Of a stretch of 64,000 nt of DNA, positions 1 through 12,458 are shown piece by piece. The position numbers and the translations under genes were made by a program. The stretch comes from Gongronella butleri (lineage: Eukaryota; Mucoromycota; Mucoromycetes; Mucorales; Cunninghamellaceae). The stretch lies in contig JAIWZP010000002.1 of the NCBI GenBank assembly GCA_025201375.1, positions 496,001-560,000 on the forward strand. The letters run 5' to 3'. Every line of letters starts with the position of its first letter. The stretch's first letter is position 1. The notes beneath the pieces were generated by a model. It ran no database searches and was not told the DNA's origin. It saw only the letters and a program-made list of their open reading frames with translations.

Positions 1-3000
1 ATTCTTGCATGGCCATTCCACAGTCCGCAATGACATACTATAGATCACGAGGGAAAAAAAGAGCACTCGTTAGTGCGCTTCAGGCAAGGGATAACATAGA
101 CTACGCGAGCCAGGTGGGGATAAAATTTCACTTACGGGATGCCCGTTGGCGCAACGATACCAATGACCTGAACCAGTAAGATCAGCCTGGATGGCACAGA
201 AAACTTCCAGCTTGACATTCCGTGACAGAGAAGCTGACGCCATCTCATTTCTCGCAATCTTGCAGGCGGTATCCATCGGTTGACTCAACTCCTCAACACG
301 AGGCAAAAGCTCATCGCGTAATCCAATAAACTGCGACTCCTCAATCGCCCTTTTTTCGTTCTTCACGATGGACAACAATTCTTCCACTAATGCGAGCCGC
401 TGCTGCACGTCGGCTGAGTCGCTTGGAAAAGGTTTGTAGCCTATCCACTGAAGACGATACAGCAACAGCTCGATTTTGGCAAATCGCCCATACATTTCCA
501 CACGAGGGTGAGAGCATGCCTTGCCAGTTTCGATTTGGCGCCCCGTATGCGCATAGCAAAGTTCAATCAAGTCTTTGACAAACCAATGCCAACCAGTTGA
601 ATGTAGTTCGTCTAGGTTATTGACCAAGTTCATTGCATGTACAACCACCATCTTGAGGAGATTGACGCGCTCTTGATTTGCCAGCGCGAGCGATGACCCA
701 CCGTAGCCATTTGGTGGCAGTCCGGACATAACGACATAATCGTTGCAGTGTTGAACAAGTGCATCGACCTCTTCTGGCGTCAGCTGCAGATCTTCAGTGA
801 ACGTCTTGCTGCTGGTAGACACGGCGAGTGACGAAATGATGCCATCCTTTTTGGATCGGTACAATTGTGCAACAGCTGCTTCATACACTTTTATGGTCGG
901 CGACCTACTGGCGTATCTGAGGACACCTGAGATCTTTTTCATGACTTCTTTCACTGGCTTGATGAATTCCTTCCAAGCCTTGTCATGATGCTCGCTGATT
1001 TGGTATTCAGACAGGCTATCGATCATACCCGGAGTTTTTAGCTGCTTTCTGGGAGGATGAGGGGCAGCAATTGAATCTTGGACTGTGGCTGCGACTTGTT
1101 CCATAAGTTCCGGCCTGTAGTGTTCCAAGCGATCCTTAGCAGTGTTGCTATCTTTCTGGATACCCTTGATGCTAATGCTCTGTTGAACTTCAAACCGGCG
1201 CATTGCCATGTCGAGCTGCGCATTCTTGATACAACGTCCATAGCGAAGCGGGCTCGTAATCGGTTCTCGGCACAGAGGGCAAGTCACAACGCTGTTGCTG
1301 CTACCCAGCAATGGCTTCACGCCGGTGCAATTGGCAATGCCAGTTTCATTGTCCATAGTTGCTTCATAATATTGTCCAATATCAAACATGCCATCAAGTG
1401 TGGAAACAGTCAAGGCATGATTGCAAGCAAGTTGAATAATAGGATCTCGGTCAACATCAATATTGCCCAAGGTTTCTTGCATCGTAAAATCCACCATCAT
1501 GTTCATGGTTTCCGGGTGGCGGCATACAACACAGAACGCCTTGGATGGGCATGGTTCTCCACAAATTGATACACACCGGTGGCCGCAGTCGAATTCTTTG
1601 GTGCATCTTTCATTGCAAGGCAGGCGATCGCACGATGCGCCACATGGAAGGGAACAGGAGCCTTGATGTTCACATTGCCAGGCACAAGTCTTGGCACAGA
1701 TGCCACAAGGCTTACTACATACCATTGAGCATGTTGAGTGTTGACACCTAACCGCGCAGGGTCGTTCGCATGGAGGACACGATTTGGAGTCGTGGCAAGC
1801 CGATGAGCAGCGATGGGAGCAAAATGCCGAAGGTTTGTCGCACTTGTGCTCGCATGGGGCATGCTGGGTTCGCAGGAACGCATTTTGGTTATCAGCATTG
1901 GTTGACACACCACTTGCCTCTCTTGTCACATCTTGACATTTGCAACACTTCGAAAGGCATTTGTGGCCACATTCGAGCAACACGCCACATTCTTCGAGGC
2001 ATTTGAATGTTGATAAATCATCACCGCAGCGCAACGTGCCTTCATGCTCACATCCAGTGAATTTGAGGACCAATCGTTCTCGACACAAATTTTCTGGGTT
2101 ATGCTTCTGAAAACAACGTGCGTTCTCGTACTTGTGACCACAGGGCAAATCAATGGTTCCAACAGGTTCGGTGCAAGCTCCGCATAGCTCACCGCACTTC
2201 TTCATGCACACGTGACCGCAAGGTTTCAATAATTTCGTGCAAGGCTCCATGCATTTGACTAGCTGGTGTTCGCGATCATTGGGGTGGCCTATGACAAAGG
2301 AAAAATAAAAAATAATAAGAAACGTCATGTATCCTGTAGCAAACAACCGCCAATGCCAAATATTTAATATTACTTACAGGCTTGTGGACAAGTGTGGCCA
2401 CATGTCATGCGTCCCCTGCACATGAGATCGCATCCACCATCGGGAGCAAACTTTTTGAACTCTGCAGGGTCGCCAATGTATTGCATCTTGTTTGGATGGG
2501 TTTGGCAGACGACAGGCCACTTGAGACCGATGCGTTTGTGCTGTCTCAACTCGGCCATGATTTTCGGCCAGATGCCGTTTTGTTTCTTGTCCATCAGCTT
2601 GGCGTTGCCGAGGATGAACATACCATGCTTGGCACGGGACAGCAAGACATTGATCCGGTTCGATGAGCGAACAAAGCCAATATTCTGCGACTCGACGGCT
2701 GAATCGGCGCGGAAGTTGCTTCGAACGAGCGAAATGATCACAATCGTCGCCTCTTCGCCCTGATAATTGTCGATGGTGCGAAGTATCAATTGCTGCTGGA
2801 GGCTCTTCTTAACAACGTTCGGATTGGCTAATGGGCCAGTTGCAGAGTCTTGATCTTGTATTCCTTCCACTTGATCTAGCTGCTCGAGGTCTTTATCGTC
2901 AATTGCCAACGTAAAGCTCTTGCGTAAACGGTCTCGAAGTTTGGCCAGTTGACCCAAGTAGGGCGTCAAAATGGCAATATCGCCCGGTTGGTCGTACCCA

Positions 3001-6000
3001 TTCTTGATCAAGTGCTGCGCGAGTGCTTCAATCATATCCACCTCAAAGGAGTTGGCACATGATTGCATGCCGTATTGATCCTTGCTATCTTCTGGATGAA
3101 CATGATCATAGAAAAACAGGTTGCTACCCATACCGCCCACAGGTGGGTAGCTTTCCACCAGTTCGCCATCCTCAAGATCTGGGTAGAGAGTGCTGCGGAT
3201 TAAATTCGAAATTTCAGGTCGCATACGCCGTTGCGTCAAGAGCTGAGATCTGGGCAATGCAAACTGAGGAGGTGCAGCAACCAGTCGTTCGAAAAGGGAT
3301 CGATCGAGGTTGTACTGCCGACCAATAAGCGATTCTGACGACAAATTGTAATTGGCAACTTGCGGGCGCAGCTGGAGGTGGTCACCGATGAGGATCAGAT
3401 GTTGTGTCGAGTGCGAAAGGGCGGCCAGAACGTGTGATTCCAAAACTTCGCCCGCTTCTTCGCAAATGATGATACGAGGAGCCAGGCTATTCAACAGCTT
3501 CTGCACCTTGGCTGCGCCTGTAGTTGTCAGGCCAATGACATGAGCCGATTTGAGTACTTGCCGCCGATCTTCATCTTTGACGTTTTGTAAACTGGTCGCC
3601 TTCTGTTCTAGAGCTTGAATACAATCAGTATATTGACGCCAGATGGATTCGCGGACCCCGTGATTGATCCACTCTAGCACTCGCTTCCGCTCGACGCGAG
3701 AATGGCTCCAAATGCCGGCCATCTTAAGCTCTTCTAATGGTCTGTCCGTGTTGGGGATGGCACGTGGGACGCCTTCTTCCTCATCATCGTCATCGTAGTC
3801 ATCGGTAGAAAGAAGCTTGTAAATGTTGGCGTGTTGCTTCTTTTTCTGTTGGGCATGATTTCGCTTTTCGGCAAGCATTCCATTGTAATTTTCCGCAGCC
3901 TTGATATCACTGCAATTGGCCCATCGCCAAAACGCGCCGCGGAATTTCGATGATTCACTTGTAGTCCATTCTTCACCGTCGCTGGCGTGCCCAGATTCAT
4001 CAGCATCAGCAAATTGATCGTGTAGAAGGGGGTCTTCCATCAGGAGGTATATCATAGCGGTGGATGATTCAGACAGTATATCGCTATTAAGATCACTTTC
4101 AAGTTTCTTGAGCCTGTCCGTCATATCATTTATAGCGCTCTTGGCTTCACCAAAGGCCCGCTTGCTCGCCACACTGCGTTGAAGAAGGCTGACTCGGGAT
4201 TCCAGGTTGTAGTCTGCCAACTGCTCACTCTTTGACCGGGATCCAATACGCACCATGTTTTTGACACCAAGATCCAGCAATTGTTCCAAAAATTGGTCGA
4301 GGGCATGGTTCGTGTAGCATAGACAAACAATGGGACCACTCTTTATCTCCAAGCGGTTTGCAAGTAAGATGCGCATCAAGTCAACGCCAAGCCAAGTTTT
4401 GCCTGTTCCAGGAGGTCTATCAAGCCAAAAAAAAAAAAAAAAAAAAAAAAAAAACTTAATGCCACAGGTGCCTACATTATGTGTATGAGCCAATTTTCTG
4501 CATACTCACCCGCTGATTAGTGCAATTTCTCGTCGTAAAGCATCTACAAGGGCAACAGACTGCGTTGGGTCCAAACGGCTTCGCTCTTGTAGACATTTAA
4601 CGGCATCTTGGACCGACACTGGGTCATGCACATTAACTGAACATGGCTTTCCCTTAACCAGAGATGACAAATCAAAGGTAAATCTGGGAGAGCGAGTATA
4701 AACGGGAGGGTCGATGGTCAAAGAGCCTTGTTCGGTCCATTGTTGCCTTTCATGCTCAGTGGGTGCAATATACTTGCCAAATGGTAAGGATGCAGGACCA
4801 CAATTCTTGAGTGCTTCCAATACAGGTCGGTAGGCTTCCATGAATGCACCAACAGACTCAACCATAAACCATTGCTCCAGCAGCGGTACGTCGTCACGTG
4901 CAGAGATGTCCATTACAAGGGCACATTGCTTAATATTGGCTAATGATACGCAGATCACGGCTTCCTTGGCATCCTTACTCAAGCTGTTAATGTCACGGTT
5001 TGTGATGACGCCAAAGGCCATATCCAGAGGCTTGTCATCGCCTTGTCTGCGACGAATGAAGCAGACCAGCCCACTGTGCATGAGTCTGCGTTTGGACTTT
5101 TCCCAAAACTGTTCGCGTTTGCTGACTGATGGCACGTTTTTCAGTTGCTCTGGCTGGGTAAAACTTATCTCGAATTCGGCGCCATGGTTTCTGTTTGCGG
5201 TAACCAGACGTCTAAACTTTACATTGCCATATGCATTGACCATGGAGTCGCCTTGCAGGTATTTGCGCAGATTGGACCGGACAAGCAATTGATTCTGGTT
5301 GGCTGCATCGCTCTTGATCAATAGATCCACAAATATTTGCATCCCTTTGCGGAGCGAGTTCATCAAGTCTTCACGGCCAAGGCGAAAATGGATATCCAGA
5401 TGGCGATCCCATCCATGTGGCAAAAAATGCGGGGCGCCGATAACGTCATTGGATGGTAAGAAAGGTGCACGCATCGATAGGATCTCCGATTGAGTCGGTA
5501 GAACTTGGATTTCAGCAATATACACGCGGTCATTGTCGTGACGAGGGCCAGATGTGGAAAGTTCGCCAGGTGGGTCGTAGTCATGCTCTAAGGCAACCAT
5601 ATTGGTGCCTGCCGTCGTGTTACTCGGTTGTTGAAGGGTACCAAGGGCAGTGTCCGGATCAGCTTTGAGCTTTACTTCGGTCACTATTTCCACAAGGCGC
5701 GCCGATTCTTGTTTAAGAAGATACCGAACATAATTGTCAAATTCATCACCCTCTCGGATCTCAAGTGTTTTCAGCGTCATGTTATGCAAGTCGGTGACAA
5801 CCTTAGCCAGTTCGATCTTTGCCGATTGGAATTTCTTCAAGAGCTGGTACACAAGACGGACAACAGAAAGCATGGCACGACAAACGGTCGATACTTGACA
5901 AAGATTATTGTTCCCTCCTTTGTTACGTAGCTCCTCACCAGAAGGGCTCATATCAGCCATGAACTTGTTGCCGATAAGCTTTTGCATGCATGGAAGTACA

Positions 6001-6737
6001 CGGCGTTCGAGAAACTCGAATTGGTTCAGGTATATCAGATTGTACACTTTGAAAGCGGCGTCCAAAGATGAATGACATAGAGAGTGGCGCGTAAACACAC
6101 CGATAAGTGGCAAGATGACGTACTGGAAGGAGACATATTCCTTTTTATCCCCAGCAAAAGTGCTGATATTCGGATGAGTCATAATTTCTTTGAGTTGTTT
6201 GGATCCTGTCTCGCTGGCCATAGCAGGCAATAGTTCCGAGGTGTCGATTTCGTGGTGATCCGACAAGTTAACCAAGAGTGCGTTCACAAAGTTTCGGATT
6301 AGACGCTGGGTAGCAAAATAGGTAAATCCAGGTCTATCTTTGTCCGGGAATTCCTTCGTGAGCACCCATCCCGGAATATGTAGAATATTCTGGTCCACGA
6401 CAGGCGCGATGATCAAGTCGTCAGTGCAGTCCGATGCAATCTGGACGGTGGAAAGGCGTTCTGAAATTAGCATTGATTTCTGGTCGTTGTTGAAGGAACC
6501 GAGTTTGCGACCACCACGTCCGCGACCACGGGTACTATCACCACGTCCGCGACCACGACTGCTTTCTCCACGACCGCGACCACAGGTACTATCACCACGT
6601 CCGCGACCACGACTACTTTCTCCGCGACCGCGACCACGGCTACTATCTCCCCGGCCGCGACCACGGCCACGACTGTTTTGGTCCTGTTGTTGATTTCGAC
6701 CAACTTGAGAGTTTCGATCAGTATCTTGGGGATTCAT
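1..6737 (-). CDS. ZNFX1: ZNFX1-type SF1 RNA helicase with NFX1 and RZ zinc fingers (3' end cut by window)
   Basis: Exons 6737-4510, 4416-2378, 2288-136 and 37-1 (partial) join in frame across three GT-AG introns of 93, 89 and 98 bp, giving at least 2,152 residues. Residues ~20-70 are an Arg-Gly array of RGRGRG[D/E]S units. The P-loop GPPGTGKT is rebuilt exactly across intron 1 (~742-749). IICEEAGE about 318 residues later is the DExx box, and IDNYQGEEA and VLLSRAK mark the second RecA lobe of a UPF1-like helicase. Cys/His-rich NFX1-type fingers follow (~1,420-1,640), and an RZ-type finger (GHWYRCANGHP, then YVIADCG) is split by the last intron. This is the ZNFX1 architecture. Known relatives (animal ZNFX1, fission yeast Hrr1, Neurospora SAD-3) work in small-RNA pathways, so an RNA-silencing or RNA-surveillance role is inferred. 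The start is the Met before NPQDTDRNS; an in-frame Met further upstream lacks similarity. Confidence 0.9.
4427..4454. repeat. A28 homopolymer in ZNFX1 intron 1
   Basis: In the sense strand this is a T28 run ending about ten bases before the 3' splice site, so it forms an extreme polypyrimidine tract. It is one of many such intronic tracts in this window. Confidence 0.9.
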
Positions 6738-7480
6738 TGTTTTGTTAATAAAGTAGCTAGTGTCTACCACGGGGAAATCAGTAGTAACTTTCGTAAGCAT
6801 ATGAATGTACATCCTTCCTTAGCCTGCACATCAGATCTTACCTTTTTGTACTATCCACTTTTGAAAAAAAAAAAATGGGCGTGAGAGAAGGAGAGATAAA
6901 GAAACGGGCCTGACGCAGCTTGACCCGATCTGCTCACTGTTCGTGTCGCATATCATGTGCGACAAATAAAAATCTGAGGGGGGCGTCTTTCTGGTGCTAA
7001 CAATCAGTGCTGGACGAATTTGTGTACCTGGAGCGCATCTTGCTGATTAATGTGTCAGCATGCCTCTATGGTGCGTTTTGCCTACGCAATTCGCTGTAAA
7101 GGTTAATCCAAAATCGCTGATTGATATGGTGTTTCATTGCAGCAAAAAAAAGAAAAAAAAAAAAAAAAAGGCAGATTGGCATCACGAGAAACGAGAGCTT
7201 GAATGTCTCGATTCACTTTTTATGCAAACCACGGGGGTCACTCGTCCTTCCATTCCAAAAATGGCTGTTGGGCGAGTGTTGTGGTTTCAGATCCGGTCGA
7301 CATGCGGGTTTTATGATAATTGCTCATGCGAAGAGGAAATCAAAAAATACGGCTATCGTGGCCCAGCACCTTTGAACGCCAAGAAGTGACCCCACATCTT
7401 GCCAGGCCAGGCAAGGGCCAGCCCCAAACCCACCACCCGCCACCCGCCACCCACAGCTTATTACTGTGTCTGAACGTTTA
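6738..7480. other. Intergenic, upstream of the ZNFX1-type gene
   Basis: No supportable gene. It holds an interrupted A-rich run near 7145-7170 and a short direct repeat of CACCCGC units near 7430-7450. The 109-codon open frame across 7060-7389 includes the A-run as poly-Lys and resembles nothing I know. Confidence 0.6.
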
Positions 7481-8960
7481 CAGTACGTAACAAATTTTGG
7501 ACGCGGTTAAAACGCTGTATCATATGATACACGCGTATTGCAACTCAGTGCGAAGCACCTCATACTGTACTCTACAGTAGGTACAGTATGCTTTAAGCCA
7601 GAAGTAACCCGTTCGGTAAGTTTTTTTCTCGCAAGAAAGTGTTTTTCAAACTTTGGTGGCCTGCTGTGCCTCCAGAAAATTTTTTACAGCCTGCTTGCCC
7701 GCCAATGAAAACTACATCAACGCGCAAACTATAACCCAGTGCTCAAGGCGAAACCCACCGATTTTTTTTGGACTCGAAAATGCCAAAAACCTCCTATTTG
7801 TACCATTCTGCATTCATCTGTCCATCTACATGGTTGACCCCGCTCAAAAATGCCTGCACCGGGTTCAGCGCAAAATTTACAACAAAAACGCTTAAACCCC
7901 CACACCGCTACGACCACTTTTGAAAATTCAGGGGTCACTCAGGGGTCACACATCTCACCCCACAGGAAGTGCCTAACTTCGATTTTTTTGAACTCCGAGT
8001 GATCAATGCATCCCAAACAGGTAACTCCGACGATTTGCGATTGGCTGATAAAATGACAGGTCGCACCAGCGTAACAAAAAACCCCAAAGAGTAACGCATG
8101 AACGGTGATCGACTGAGAAAAGTGCTTACTTTGGTCAAGATATTTTTACAAAAGTTCAACGGTTGACACTTCCAAATTAAAGTGCGTGGATTGCATGGAT
8201 TTTTTTTTGTTTGATATTTTTTTATTTTTTTTTTTTGCACATTTTTGCACGCTGAGTGGGCTGCAGCTTGCTGAAGAAATGATAGATGCAAAATGTCAAA
8301 CCCCAAGCTAGCGCAGTGCAAGCCATCCCATTAGATGCTTTGGTCCCTATTTGTTAGTAAAACTGGAATAAAAATCACACGTTTATTAGACCGTTGTCGA
8401 ACAAATCGCGATCAAAGATTTTGATGCAAAAGTGAATTTTCTCTGCGAGTTTTAGCCATCCATCGACGAAACTGGTCTCATTTGATAAAGATGCAACAGA
8501 TGTCTTCGACACGTTAAAAGCACTCTGTGTTGTCTAATCCATTGCTGACAACATCGACATTAAAAATTTTCGTAATCATTAAACGGATTTCACAAGCGTA
8601 CATAGGTTGTGCATCGGCGAAAAAAACATTCCAGAAATGACGTCCGAGCCTGTTTCTTTCGAATGATACCAGTTTCATCCTGATCCACATAATATTTCAA
8701 GAGCCCAACGCTGAATTTGGGGAAACATCGATATTTTGGATTCATCTTCACAAGGAGCACTCAACCGACGACTTCGCAGCACCACCGGGTACAGTAGAAA
8801 TTTTTTTGAAAATGATGTTGTCAAAGCGTGGTGCCAAGCAGTTTCACGCTTTCACCGCGATCCACGAAAATTGCGTCAAACGTACAGTAGGTACAGTATC
8901 ATAGGTACAGTAGATGAGGGTGCGGCGCTATCCTGCCACAAGTGGCCTACTGTAGCACCT
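7481..8960. other. Repeat island I (dispersed repeat copy plus TA-flanked micro-motifs)
   Basis: Contains copy A of the dispersed repeat and a cluster of TACAGTA/TACTGTA motifs, for example at 7489-7495, three around 7563-7590, three chained around 8881-8912 and one near 8950. The same combination recurs at 26.6-30.6 kb and 57.2-60.1 kb and is almost absent from the gene-rich intervals. No coding region is visible. Confidence 0.7.
7640..8725 (+). repeat. Dispersed repeat, copy A (~1.1 kb)
   Basis: Shares long stretches with 28220-29400 and 58260-59545. Shared landmarks are CTGTGCCTCCAGAA near the start, TCAGGGGTCACTCAGGGGTC in the middle, GAACTCCGAGTGATCAATGC, and ATCCCATTAGATGCTTT near 8325. 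The order is the same in all copies. It has no intact frame, and I see no clear terminal repeats or target-site duplication, so its class is unknown. The alignment fades beyond ~8,720 (ATAATATTTCAAGAG, compare 59522). Confidence 0.8.
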
Positions 8961-9164
8961 CTCACACGTTAGGCGAGGCCCGGAGGCGGAACTTGTTACC
9001 ATAGTCCTTGGGCAAATTGCAGTTTCAGTGCTTTTTTAAAATTTGCGCCGCAGCCATCATCTTTACATTGAATCGCTATGAAACCACGCGCAATCACTGC
9101 AAACAAAGAAATGCATCGTTATCATACCAAGACATAATGGTATTCGAGGTGGGAAACTGGAATG

Positions 9165-9199
<35 letters not shown>

Positions 9200-9657
9200 G
9201 CGCTGCAGCACGCCAAAAATATACCCAGAGCATCAAACCTATTCTCAGCAGGAGCTACAGAATTTAGTATTGCATCAGAAGTGAGTTCTTGGCCATTTAT
9301 TGTATGTGGGCATAAAAAAAATGGCCTCCTGGCTCTATCAATCGAAAAAAAAATTTCCACATCTTTGAAAGTTCTCTCAACGAGAGCCATGACTTTGTCG
9401 TATTTGAATGAATAATAAAAATGAAAGCAATCAATGAAAAAGAAAACAAAAACGCGGAAGAGACCTGGAGCGATTTACTGTCGCTATCCCCGAGGCTGAA
9501 TTCCAAAGACTACAATCAATCCCTTTTTCACCCACTGCAGTGTTTCTTTTTTTTTTTGCACGACAGACGTTGTGATCTCTTTATTTTGTGATTATGCAAT
9601 GATTCGATACAGTTTGCTATTTTAAAATAAAAAGGATGCGATTGGTGGGGACAGGAG
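8961..9657. other. Intergenic, 3' of ORC1
   Basis: No gene seen. Contains an A-run of about 29 (from ~9170) and a T-run near 9547. The open frames here are poly-Lys or poly-Phe artefacts of those runs. Confidence 0.6.
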
Positions 9658-11671
9658 CTACGAGACGAGTCTGCCGAGGATGCGATCTGGTTTGCAGGCC
9701 ATGATGATATCTTCCTCTGAAAAGTTGAGTGTGACGCGCATGGTGAGATCGAATCGTCCACCCTCGACGAGGATGGCGCGTGCCTGGCCGAGGGACTCGC
9801 ACACACGCATGAGATCAGAGGTGGAAGGTGGCTCGAGATGGTGCCATTTGCAGGTCTGCAGGTGGTGCTGCGCAATGTCACCAAACTCTGTCTCGCCGAC
9901 GCCCAACTGGCGGATGCGCTGCATGACGCTGATCAAAAACAGCTTCTGGTGCAGTGAGCACGACTGGATAAAGGCGACGGCCGGCGACGAAAACATCTCC
10001 TTGATGGCGCGATTCACAACATTGATGGTCACCGACCCCTTGTCGGCCTCGACCAGCTCGACGGCGCGTCGGCAAATGTCAAGCGCACGTCGCGCGTCGC
10101 CAGACACCGCGCTCACCTTGCGCGCCGCAAACTCCATCGCGTCTGACTCGAATGTGTCAATGCCCTTGAGTCGCGACTCGACAATCTCGTACAGCTGCTG
10201 ATGCGTGTATGCTTGGAAATTGATGCGTGTCAATCCAATGCGGCTAGAGATTTTGTTGTGTAGCATCCTCTCGGGCAAATCCATCGTGTTTGCAATGGCC
10301 ACCACAATCAGCTTGGACATGGGCCTGTTTGGCCACTCGAAAAAGTTGTACATCACCGACTGGTTTTTGGTCACTAGCAGATCCAATTCATCCATCAGTA
10401 CAATACTACAAAAATCAAGAAAAAAAAAAAAAAGAGCATGAGCTGTCCATTCTTTTGCTCGTTTTCTGATTCAATTGGCCAAGACATACGTTGTCTTGGT
10501 TTCGGAATCGCGTCGATTGAAGCGCTGGTCCAGTAGATCGAGAGCGTGTCGTGCCGTCACGCGTTTTTTGGCAGCCTCCTTGTCGTCGCGCGACAGGCAA
10601 TCCCACAGAATGCTGTACGCCTGTGTCGGATCCGTCAGCTTCATGCCGTTGATCTCCACAAAGTCAAACACAGGCAGCTCCTTTTGAAACAAAAGGAATG
10701 CGCGTTAATTTCGCGTTTTTTCCTTTAAATTTCGCAATCTTTACATTTTCTTCAGATCGATGCTGTAAGCCACGAATCACTTCGAGCACGGTGGCGGTCT
10801 TGCCCGTGCCAGGCACGCCGGATATATCTGATCGCAAGGAAAAAATAAAAGAAAAAGAAAAAATACAACGTTAAATCATTTTTTGGACACGTGGATGAAT
10901 TCAAGCATGAACTTACACACACAGGTGCCTGTGCCCTCGAGCAACGCGCTTTCCAGGTAACTTGAGATCTCCTCGAATTCGTTTTCGCGGCACGGCAGCG
11001 AGTCGGGCACCGCCGACACGTGCAGACGTTCACGTGCAAGCTGATACATCGACATGCCCTTGGTATCATGGCGCACCACCTTGCGCAGGGATGTCACCGC
11101 CGACGTGTCCTTGCCGTTCACCCTGAAAAAAAAAGTAAAAAAAAAAAAAGCGGAATTGGCACGCGTTGAGCTTTTAAAAGGGATTTCCTCTTCTTTACCT
11201 GCGCACAGTGCGCTTGGCAGCGGCTGCCATCTTTCGCTTTGTGGCTGCGGGCTTCTTCTTTTTGATGCCCAAGGATTGCAGCGCCTTTTTGCGTTTGTGT
11301 GAGGGCAGCGTGGCGAGCAGGCGCGACTTGTTGCGCAGGCTCCTGCGCGGCTCGTCGGCGTCGTCGCCCGAATCGCTTGGATCGTCACCGTCACTGCTGC
11401 TGCTGCTGCTTGCGTCTTCCGCTCCCACGTCCATGGGCTCGTCATCGCTCGCGTGATCGTCCGAGGCCGGTGACTTGTACGCTTCCTCGTCAGAATCAGC
11501 GTCGTCCATGCTACTTTCTTGGTCGCCGCCCTTGTTTTTGCCCTGGCGTGCCCTGCGCCCCGCGCGCCGCCGGGCAAGCTTGCCATCGTCGTCTTCATTG
11601 TAGTTCACCTGCGCGCGCTTGCGCCGCCCCGTCACAATATTCGCCTTTTTGACAGTCGAGTTGCGCGACAT
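9658..11671 (-). CDS. ORC1: Origin recognition complex subunit 1 (ORC1), short form
   Basis: Exons 11671-11199, 11122-10917, 10827-10745, 10680-10490 and 10405-9658 sum to 1,701 nt (566 residues), in frame throughout; introns are 64-89 bp. The Walker A motif GVPGTGKT starts right after intron 2, Walker B LMDELD spans the exon 4/5 junction, and [17 protein letters not shown] is the ORC1 signature between them. The last exon gives the rest of the AAA+ domain and a winged helix. ORC1 is an ATP-binding subunit of the nuclear complex that marks replication origins and loads MCM. The first ~160 residues are basic, then Asp/Ser-rich, and no BAH domain is seen. Yeast (914) and fission yeast (707) ORC1 are longer, so this is a compact form. 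An upstream exon cannot be fully excluded, but the chosen Met follows stops and fits a simple 5' end. Confidence 0.93.
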
Positions 11672-12132
11672 GGCTCGTTTTCTCGATCAATAACAAGAGA
11701 GAACGAAAAAAGAGCACATGCGCATTAAGCCCTTCCCCTTATTTGTATTTTTTTCAGCTCCCGATGATGCCCCGTCGCCGCAGCGGCAATGCAAAAACAA
11801 AAAAAAGCAACTTTGCACCTCCAATGCTCCAAAAACGCGGTCACTAGAATACTTTCACTGTACCTACACTATGGTATCGTGATTCGTATGATAAGCATCC
11901 AACTGTCATAGCATCTAAAAAAAATGCAAAAAAAACATAATGATTTCATCTGTTTTGAATTTTATTCACAAAAAACGGGTTTGATGCTTTTGAATTGTTC
12001 GTTTTTGGGTGTCAGATCTCAGTAGACAGAACCTGACGCTCATCTATGATATCATACACTGCACTTCAATCCCGGAATTTTCGCGCTACACTGCTCAAAA
12101 CATACACAGATTCGCCCTGGAAACACGAAAAT
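11672..12132. other. Intergenic between ORC1 and UCHL5 (divergent)
   Basis: A shared upstream region for ORC1 (-) and UCHL5 (+), with several A-runs of 6-9 bases. No clear TATA box or gene. Confidence 0.5.
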
Positions 12133-12300
12133 GCGTGTTTTCAGACTTTGGCGGCCTGTTGTGCCTCCAGAATTTTTTTTTACAGCCTACGTAGCTTCCT
12201 GCCGATGCAAGTTGCGTCACCTACAGACCAGTGCTCAAGACGGGTCCGTCCGTTTTTTTTTTTATTTGAGCTAGCAAATTCCAAAAAACCCAAATTTGTC
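12133..12300 (+). repeat. Dispersed repeat, truncated 5' copy
   Basis: TCAGACTTTGGCGGCCTG, GTGCCTCCAGAA, ACAGCCT and CCAGTGCTCAAGACGG match the first ~170 bp of copies A-C. It ends before the middle section. It lies in the UCHL5 upstream region, about 160 bp before the start codon. Confidence 0.8.
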
Positions 12301-12458
12301 CTGAGAACGGTCTGATCGGCCTTGTTTTTGTCACGTCGTGTTGCAGGCATTCGGCATGCATTTCATTGTCCGCGCCTGGAAGCGTAAAATCGCGGACTTA
12401 TCGCCGCTCGCCATTGTTGCGACTCTTCCATTCTTTTACGTTCCTCTTTTTTTCGACA

